A DNA stretch of 64,000 bases from Antedon mediterranea. Its lineage: Eukaryota > Echinodermata > Crinoidea > Comatulida > Antedonidae. Under the pieces are notes generated by a model that made no database searches, had not been told where the DNA came from, and saw only the letters and a program-made list of their open reading frames with translations. The position numbers and the translations under genes were made by a program. Shown here piece after piece: positions 57,547 to 64,000 of this stretch. Location of the stretch: NCBI RefSeq assembly GCF_964355755.1, contig NC_092677.1:9570601-9634600 (forward strand). Direction: 5' to 3'. The stretch's first letter is position 1; each line of letters starts with the position of its first letter.

Positions 57547-59058
57547 TCAAAAGAATACAACTGTAACGGTTATGTCATCACGATACGAACGTGAAATCTC
57601 TTTTGGTAACGTTAAAGAAGTTGATAGTTTATCATGTTTAAACTTGTTTCCATTTCCACACAGAGCATAGCGAATTAAATGCGTAGCCACGTTGTCATCT
57701 ACTGGCCTTAAGGTGTCCTTGCGTTGTTTAATACGACTCTGTAATTTTACAAGAGATAGCCCTTCGATGTCATCCATTGTTTGTGGCTGTAAGAAATCGC
57801 CAACGAGTTTGATGCATTTATCGGTGCTGATCATCTCCCAGAGTCCATCAGAAGCCAGGATCATAAATTTATCTTTCTCGGTAATTGTATGAGTTTTGAT
57901 TTCTGGCGTGGCAATTAAATACGGTGGAGTCTTGTAATATTTTGGCAACACATGACCTGGGTTGAGTGCACTTATTATCGTCCGTTGGTCTGTTTCTGAC
58001 CATTTGAAGCGCACATCTCCGAAAGCCCTTAATGGCATTAATTCTCCAAGGAGTCTACCATTTTTAAGGACAGAAATGTCTTCGCTTGCTGGATGAGCAG
58101 ATTTTAAACGTTTTACTTCATTCTGGTTTTGTTGGACGTGATCTTCAGAAAGGTTTACAGCAGTCCATGAACCATCCGCTTCCTTCTGTCCAACAACAGC
58201 TCGACAGTCACCAGTATTTGCTAAAAATATCTCAGAGTCACGAATGTATGCGACACAAGCGCATGCACCGGAGATAGCTATATGTAAAGCTTCTTCGTTG
58301 AGGTATGAATTTGTTGTCTTCTTGGCTTCAGAAGAAAGATCCTTATCCAGACGATCAAACGCAGTCTCCAGACAATCAGGAATGTCAATATCGTCCATGT
58401 GGTCGACAGAGAGGTTATCTAATAAATACTTATGAATGCTTTCTAGAAAGAGGTCATGGCAGTCTTGCGACACATACTCATTCGGATGTCGGAAGAATTC
58501 TACAAGACTTAACATCTTATTTTTCTCCATCTCAATTTTAGTCTTCTTCAAATCTTCAAATGGTAATATCTCAAGTGCAATGTACTCAAAGAGTCTTTGA
58601 CAAACAGCTTGAGCGCATGCTGGACCGGCGTGCCCGTCAAAAACGCCAAATAACATTCCAGATGTGTATTTACAGCGACCTTGCGCTCGTCTGTCTTCTA
58701 TCGGATGGTTTGCTTCAAGCTGGTTGCTTTGAAAACCTTTTACAACTTCATTTTTATCAAGAAACTTATGATTTGATTCATTTTTCTGTAAGATAGTTGT
58801 TGCCTGCTGCGGAGAGATTTTCGGCTGGATATGAAAATGACATTTTTGAATATAATATGGCGTGTGTTTTGCATGTAACTTTTTCAAATAAGCCGTGTAA
58901 TATTGTGTGCAAGTCCAATAGGTTAGTACATTTCTGTCAGGTTGAAAAATTCTTGCTTGGCTTACTGTCCTTGCAGTAGTCACACACATATTTTTTTCCG
59001 GTCTACTAAGAATTCGGCTCAATATTAAAAATGGAGTATAACATTTATGGTGTGCCAT
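57547..59058 (-). CDS. PDP1/PDP2-like: [Pyruvate dehydrogenase] phosphatase catalytic subunit, mitochondrial
   Basis: This PP2C-type Mg/Mn-dependent Ser/Thr phosphatase reactivates the pyruvate dehydrogenase complex by removing phosphate from its E1-alpha subunit in the mitochondrial matrix. The frame is a single uninterrupted 503 codons, about the length of vertebrate PDP1/2 (about 530). Signature motifs run in order: GVFDGHAG at 138-145 (metal site), ANTGDCRAV at 280-288, LMPLRAFGDVRFKW around 340-353, ASDGLWEM at 402-409 and RDDITVTVV at 493-501. EDRRAQGRC before the first motif matches the family. The first 35 residues are rich in Arg, Lys, Ser and Thr and poor in acids, fitting a mitochondrial presequence. 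The 5' UTR seems to be spliced (acceptor at 59075/59074, sixteen bases before the ATG). The coding part is intronless, as in vertebrate PDP genes. PDP1 and PDP2 cannot be told apart here. Confidence 0.93.
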   Translation of the reverse strand: MAHHKCYTPFLILSRILSRPEKNMCVTTARTVSQARIFQPDRNVLTYWTCTQYYTAYLKKLHAKHTPYYIQKCHFHIQPKISPQQATTILQKNESNHKFLDKNEVVKGFQSNQLEANHPIEDRRAQGRCKYTSGMLFGVFDGHAGPACAQAVCQRLFEYIALEILPFEDLKKTKIEMEKNKMLSLVEFFRHPNEYVSQDCHDLFLESIHKYLLDNLSVDHMDDIDIPDCLETAFDRLDKDLSSEAKKTTNSYLNEEALHIAISGACACVAYIRDSEIFLANTGDCRAVVGQKEADGSWTAVNLSEDHVQQNQNEVKRLKSAHPASEDISVLKNGRLLGELMPLRAFGDVRFKWSETDQRTIISALNPGHVLPKYYKTPPYLIATPEIKTHTITEKDKFMILASDGLWEMISTDKCIKLVGDFLQPQTMDDIEGLSLVKLQSRIKQRKDTLRPVDDNVATHLIRYALCGNGNKFKHDKLSTSLTLPKEISRSYRDDITVTVVFF

Positions 59059-59750
59059 GATAAATGTCTCTCAGCTATTTTATGACTATATTAATAGCAG
59101 TACAGAAATTGATGTCCTTTTTTCATTCCTTTTTCAGATCGTGAATCAGCACAACTGTCAATTAAAAAAAAATTGTTTAAACCAAAAAAATAAGTTACCA
59201 ATTCAATGTTACTTTTTATAAATGTATTTACTATTGTACAGTACTGCATGGGTTATACAGTACAGTATAAACAAAATACAGACCACACACAAACCATACA
59301 GCACATTTTTGGATTAACAAAACATATCTAGGCTCCTAGGCCAATCTATCCGGACCATACTATCCCCCTAACCTACCTAGGCCTAGGTAGGCCTAGCTAG
59401 GCCTAGAGGTATAGGAAGGATAGCCTAACGCCTACCACCTACCTTACCTAAAAAGGTAACTTGAATTAATTAATAACCAATAATAATCAAAAATTGTCAG
59501 GTTACTTACAAATTCATATTATTATTAGACAAACATATAATTTCAAAAACATTCAACAAAAAATGTTCAGGAATCCGGTTCACTTTCATACTTTTCTTTT
59601 TCTAAAAATAACTGTTTGTCGCCCTCTGTTGCTCGTAAGATATTTAAATTAGCAAAACAACAGAAAAAAGCATGCTTCATACGCTTCCGGTTTACATGTC
59701 ACACGCAGTAGTTACGTAAGAAAATTACATTTATAACTAAAGATAGCAAA
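59059..59750. promoter_or_regulatory. Shared divergent promoter of PDP and NFS1
   Basis: The two start codons are 692 bp apart, head to head. An ETS/NRF-2-type site (CTTCCGG, 59684-59690) and a GTTACGTAAG CRE/bZIP-like word (59711-59720) lie just upstream of NFS1. An AGGCCTA cluster (59330-59420) lies nearer PDP. NRF-2 sites are common in nuclear genes for mitochondrial proteins. Actual start sites are not known. Confidence 0.55.
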
Positions 59751-62700
59751 ATGTTGCCATCGTTAATGCGAGTTACATCCGAAGGATGTTTAAAATACAT
59801 ATTACGATCTGCTCCACAAATTCAACGTCAACTTCAGATATCAGCAAGCGGTAATCGATCTGCAATTCCAGGTAAATATTGTTATTTTTATAGCTAGGCT
59901 AGGCCCTAGCCTAGTCTAGTTGGATCTAGACGGATTACGGTCGAAGCGGCCGCCAACCAAAGCGGCCGCTAGTTCAATAACGGTAATTTGTATGGAACGC
60001 CGTGTGCGCTTTGATTGTCGTTGTTTTGTCATTTTTGATTGTCATTGTTTCGATCGTCAGGTTTTCTTTTCCTCGGACGTAAATAACAACTTACATTATT
60101 AACTTAATATTATGTAATAGTAATATATTCTCTTTTTTGACAGATTGAATGTGATACCTTCTTTTAAACGAAATGGCGAATCGATGATTACTTACTTTAA
60201 CTGTTCTAAATGAAAAACATTTTTAATAAAGTCAATAAAAAACATTGTGGTGTTTTTATTGTATAATATATAATATGCCAATTATTAAGAATAATATATA
60301 TATTTTTTCAATAAAATATATCAAATTAAAATATATATATTTGTTATTGTATATTAATATATTAGTAAAGTAACTACTGTTAGTAGTACGTGTTCGCAAA
60401 CATAATTTAATTACAATAACATGATGACATCAATTTATTTATTTAATATCCTAAATTGTTTTATACCTTCAGATATATAAATATTGATCAATTTAAAATT
60501 AGTTTTAAATACCTGTACTAAAATAAGACGCAAGTGCCTGTACGGTACGGTAATTAATTACGTGAATTTCTGCTAATAACTCGACTGTCGGCCGGCCAGG
60601 AATAGTGCTGTAGAAGGTCGCGTTTTCGTCTTCACGTTGCTTCATTGAAAACACAAACAATGTATTACAATGGAATAACACTTAAATGTATAACACACCC
60701 TATTACTAATAATAAAAACCAAGATTCGATAGTACAGTGTAAACGAGATATAAAAATTCGGCAATACCGTACGTAACTTATTATTGCAATACTGTATAAA
60801 GATTCGATGTAAATGAGATATAAAGATTCGGCAATACCGTACGTAAATTATTAATGCAATACTGTAAAGATTCGATGTAAATTAATGAGATATAAATATT
60901 CGACAATACCGTACGTAACTTATTATTGCAATACTGTTCGATGTAAATGAGATATAAAGATTCGGCAATACCGTACGTAAATTATTAATGCAATACTGTA
61001 AAGATCGATGTAAATGAGATATAAATATTCGGCAATACCGTACGTAAATTATTATTGCAATACTGTATAAAGATTCGATGTAAATGAGATATAAAGATTC
61101 GGCAATACCGTACATGAATTATTAATGCAATACTGTATAAAGATTTGATGTAAATTAGATATAAATATTCGGCAATGCCGTACGTAAATTATTATTGCAA
61201 TACTGTATAAAGATTTGATGTAAATGAGATATAAAGATTCGGCAATACCGTACGTAAATTATTAATGCAGTACTGTATAAAGATTCGATAGTATGTAAAT
61301 GAGATATAATTCGGCAATACCGTACGTAAATTATTAATGCAATACTGTATGAAGACTCGATAGTATGTAAATGAGATATAAAGATTCGGCAATACCTTAA
61401 TAGTACGTAAATTATTATTGCAATACTGTAAAAAGATTCTATGAGATACAAGGATTCAGCAATACCGTACGTAAATTATTAATGCAATACTGTATAAGGA
61501 TTCGATAGTATGTAAATGAGATATAAATATTCGGCAATACCGTACGTAAATTATTATATTGCAATACTGTAAAAAGATTTGATAGTATGTAAATGAGATA
61601 TAAAGATTCGGCAATACCGTACGTAAATTATTATTGCAATACTGTATGAAGATTCGATAGTATGTAAATGAGATATAAATATTCGCCAATACCGTACGTA
61701 AATTATTAATGCAATACTGTATAAAGATTTGATAGGAGAGTGCTCAAGAAACGTCGGGTCAAGAGGATAAAATAAACAAATAAATAAATAGTAGGTAATA
61801 AATGAGACATAGAGGTTCAATAGTATGTAGATTATGATGCAAACGTAAATTATTAATGATTCGATAATATATAATGTAAATATATTTAGTTAGTTATTAA
61901 TATTAAAATACAAATAAAATATACATTGATTTATCCGCAGGCAAACTTAATTATTATAGAAATATAAAGATTCGATAGTACATGATTTGGCTTATATTTA
62001 TTGGTTTGACCATACACACAGCTGTAACTCAACTCGCCATAGGCCATGGTGTTGACAACGACAATCAAAGATTAAAGCGCACATGGCGTTCCATACAAAT
62101 GACGATATTAAACTGGCGGCCGCTTCGACCATACTCCGTCTAGCTAGGCCTAAATAAAAGTAAATAGGGAGGAGTGACCCTAGGAATCGAGGTGCCCCAT
62201 CCATGCCTAGCTAGCCTACCAAGCTGTGTCCATTGAAACAGTAGACGTGTAGAGACTGAGCCTCCAAAAGGAAAAATCACAGCAATAGTACTGTAATTTA
62301 ATATGTAAAACCCATGGGCCATATAAAGCCTGCAATTATTAATGAAATTATTTAAAATAATTAATTTTTAAACATTTTACAAAATCTTTTGAGATTCAAA
62401 CAACAAATTAATTAAACAGTTTGTAAGCCCAATCATTCATAAGATTACAATTTAAGAATTATTGGTTTTTTTTTTTCAGAAGAGAAAAGTTCGGAACATG
62501 ATGGAATTCAAGGAAAACCACTGTATCTTGATTTTCAAGCAACAACACCAATGGTAGTGAATGTTGATTAGTGAAACGGAGAGTTCTCTAGGCCTAATTT
62601 AAAAGTATAATACTTTCCAACAAAATCCAGCAAGCAATCTAACCTCAACAAAACCCAATAAACTAGTGCCCGAGATCTCAAAAAGTAGCTTGTGGGCCTA

Positions 62701-63431
62701 ATCTTTTTCTTATGAAGAGAGCTGCAAATTGACAATAAATATGTGTAAAATAGGGGTAATGTCCTTAAAACCCATGAGCTTCCACAGACATTGGACTCCT
62801 AAGTACGAGAGCCCTATGCTCTATCTGGCCCGCAAGATTATTTGTACCACAATAAACAGTGCAAATATAAGAATGCAAATATTAAAGTCCTTTATAAATT
62901 ACCAGCGAAATTAAGCAAAGAATTAAAAACTTGCATACATACAGTTCTTTTACCAGACTACTTTTATTTCAGGATCCTAGAGTCCTGGATGCCATGATGC
63001 CATACACTGTAGGTTACTATGGAAACCCACATTCAAGAACTCATGCATATGGTTGGGAGACAGAAGAGGCAGTAGAGAAAGCCAGAGAAGTAATTATTAA
63101 ATTACTTGTAATTAAATAAAGGAATCAATCGGACCATCTAATTGCTTTGCAACATTGCACTACCATACTGAAGCTCACAAGCACTGTCTACACTATCAAA
63201 CTAGTGAAAAAACATGTGAATTGCCCAAATATGGTAGTGATATGACATCATCGTGGCCATATATGGGCACATCACATTTTTTGTCACATAAAACCACTGA
63301 TGGTAAACTACAGATTTTAAATAACTTGTTCCTATATATTTTTACAGCAAGTGGCACACCTTATTAATGCTGATCCAAAAGAAATCATTTTCACAAGTGG
63401 CGCCACAGAATCGAACAACATTGCAGTCAAG
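59751..63431 (+). CDS. NFS1: Cysteine desulfurase, mitochondrial, 5' part
   Basis: NFS1 is a PLP enzyme that takes sulfur from L-cysteine as a persulfide and hands it to the ISCU scaffold with ISD11, ACP and frataxin. It also supplies sulfur for tRNA thiolation. Exons are 59751-59871, 62480-62553, 62973-63089 and 63348-63431, all GT-AG and in frame. Exon 1 is a presequence ([20 protein letters not shown], Arg/Ser-rich, no acidic run). Exon 2 enters the fold at [11 protein letters not shown]. Exon 3 has [20 protein letters not shown] and SRTHAYGW. Exon 4 has [17 protein letters not shown], which is part of the PLP phosphate site. About 132 codons are visible against about 457 in human. The PLP lysine and the active-site cysteine lie beyond the right edge. 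Intron 1 contains a 2.2-kb inverted-repeat element with a satellite. Confidence 0.93.
59927..62142. mobile_element. 2.2-kb inverted-repeat element carrying a satellite
   Basis: The left arm (59927-60035) begins CTAGACGGATTACGGTCGAA and includes GCGGCCGC, TTTGTATGGAACGCC, GTGTGCGCTTTGATTGTCG. The right arm (62040-62142) is its reverse complement with a few changes. The left arm has a second GCGGCCGC, absent on the right. TA next to both ends (ATC-TA-GACGG and CCGTC-TA-GC) allows a TA target site. There is no transposase. The inside is AT-rich and contains the satellite. Confidence 0.75.
60722..61735 (+). repeat. Satellite of 70-75 bp, about 14 units
   Basis: Each unit has ATGAGATATAAAGATTCGGC, AATACCGTACGTAAATTATT and GCAATACTGTATAAAGATTC. 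Units differ by small insertions (GATAGTATGTAAATG). The array stays open in several minus frames and gives spurious repetitive peptides. It lies wholly inside the inverted-repeat element of NFS1 intron 1. Confidence 0.9.
63180..63295 (+). mobile_element. Hairpin MITE family A copy
   Basis: The left end is CACTGTCTACACTATCAAAC. The core is nearly consensus (CCCAAATATGGTAGTGATAT, then GGCCATATATGGGCACATCA). The right end is lost after TTTGTCACATAAA. It lies in NFS1 intron 3. Confidence 0.8.
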
Positions 63432-64000
63432 GTGAAAATAATTTAAAATGTTCATTTTTGTTTAAAAAAGCATTTGGCTGGAGTGTAGTCTGAATTGGGT
63501 TGTAGTATACATATACCACCTTGCAAATTGAACTCAGAATTGCTGGCAGTGGGCCTATTTCAACTAATGCACAGGTGTATAGCATCAACCCTATGAAGGG
63601 CATCTTGTGCCAAAGAACACCCTGCAAAGCCTGTTTCTGGTATCCCACAAGCACATTAATGCCTCACCCTGCTAGGGTGTAATACTGCCTCTGTCTCAGA
63701 CCTTCCCAAGGGCCAAGGTAAGCAATGAATGCTCATTTGTAACCCCTATTGCAAGCATCCAGCCATATGCATTTACAGGTAGTTTTTCCAGCATTCTTAT
63801 AACAGTGATTTATTTTAGAATTGCAGAGTATTGGTGTTGTAAAGTAACTACCTTTAATCATCATTTACTAACCCAATAATTTACATAATACATTCTTAAT
63901 CTATGTATTTATATAATACATTCTTAATCTATGTATTTGCATATTAATCGATATAAATATTTTGCTATTGTTTTATATTTCGGTGCATTATTTAAGTGTA
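63432..64000 (+). other. NFS1 intron 4 start, no further exon seen
   Basis: I see no exon matching the next part of NFS1. A short direct duplication lies at about 63874-63936 (ATAATACATTCTTAATCTAT twice). Confidence 0.55.

Noticed and set aside
58086-58979. Plus-strand frames opposite the phosphatase gene
   Set aside because: They are antisense shadows of the 503-codon PDP frame, which carries all PP2C motifs.
60882-61820. Several minus-strand frames with a repeating [16 protein letters not shown]-type peptide
   Set aside because: They come from the 70-75 bp satellite in NFS1 intron 1. Frame shifts between units and lack of any other signal argue against coding.
1-64000. CRISPR arrays, operons, phage or bacterial defence systems
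   Set aside because: Spliced genes, SINEs and MITEs show this is animal nuclear DNA. The tandem arrays present have no spacer-repeat alternation.

Overview
This is a window of AT-rich animal nuclear DNA. Every real gene is split by GT-AG introns, except one intronless phosphatase, and intergenic and intronic DNA is full of short non-autonomous transposons. The gene set (an ST3Gal-type sialyltransferase, CNOT1, an ankyrin/armadillo protein of the ANKAR type, a pyruvate dehydrogenase phosphatase and the cysteine desulfurase NFS1) is that of a metazoan. Palindromic AGGCCTA/TAGGCCTA strings and the ST3Gal gene make me favour a marine invertebrate deuterostome, possibly an echinoderm. That placement is inference.

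Layout. 1-3.0 kb: on the minus strand, two exons of an unidentified gene and a two-exon gene for a small Cys-rich protein whose promoter has a degenerate inverted copy. 3.2-4.0 kb: a terminal-inverted-repeat element full of GCGCAA words. 5.4-12.8 kb (+): a complete six-coding-exon ST3GAL1/2-like gene. 16.1-40.3 kb (-): a nearly complete CNOT1 gene with 42 recognised coding exons (about 2,317 codons). 40.3-46.5 kb: intergenic, built of inverted, direct and tandem duplications plus tRNA-derived SINEs. 45.4-54.8 kb (+): the ankyrin/ARM part of an ANKAR-like gene with two possible terminal exons. 57.5-59.1 kb (-): PDP, divergent from NFS1 (+, from 59.75 kb and running off the right edge). NFS1 intron 1 carries a 2.2-kb inverted-repeat element with a satellite of about 14 units.

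Function. The genes are unrelated housekeeping functions: Golgi glycan sialylation, mRNA deadenylation scaffold, mitochondrial PDH activation and iron-sulfur cluster assembly. PDP and NFS1, both mitochondrial, share a head-to-head promoter of about 0.7 kb.

Novelty. I found no clear new multi-gene system. The observations most worth a second look are a minisatellite that repeats a CNOT1 5' splice site, the satellite-bearing inverted-repeat element in NFS1, one hairpin MITE family with about 15 copies in 64 kb, a hAT-like MITE family with visible 8-bp target duplications, a dispersed repeat with a hammerhead-like core, inverted copies of two promoter regions, and a small Cys-rich gene of unknown function. 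Exon boundaries were read by eye from homology, frame and splice signals.
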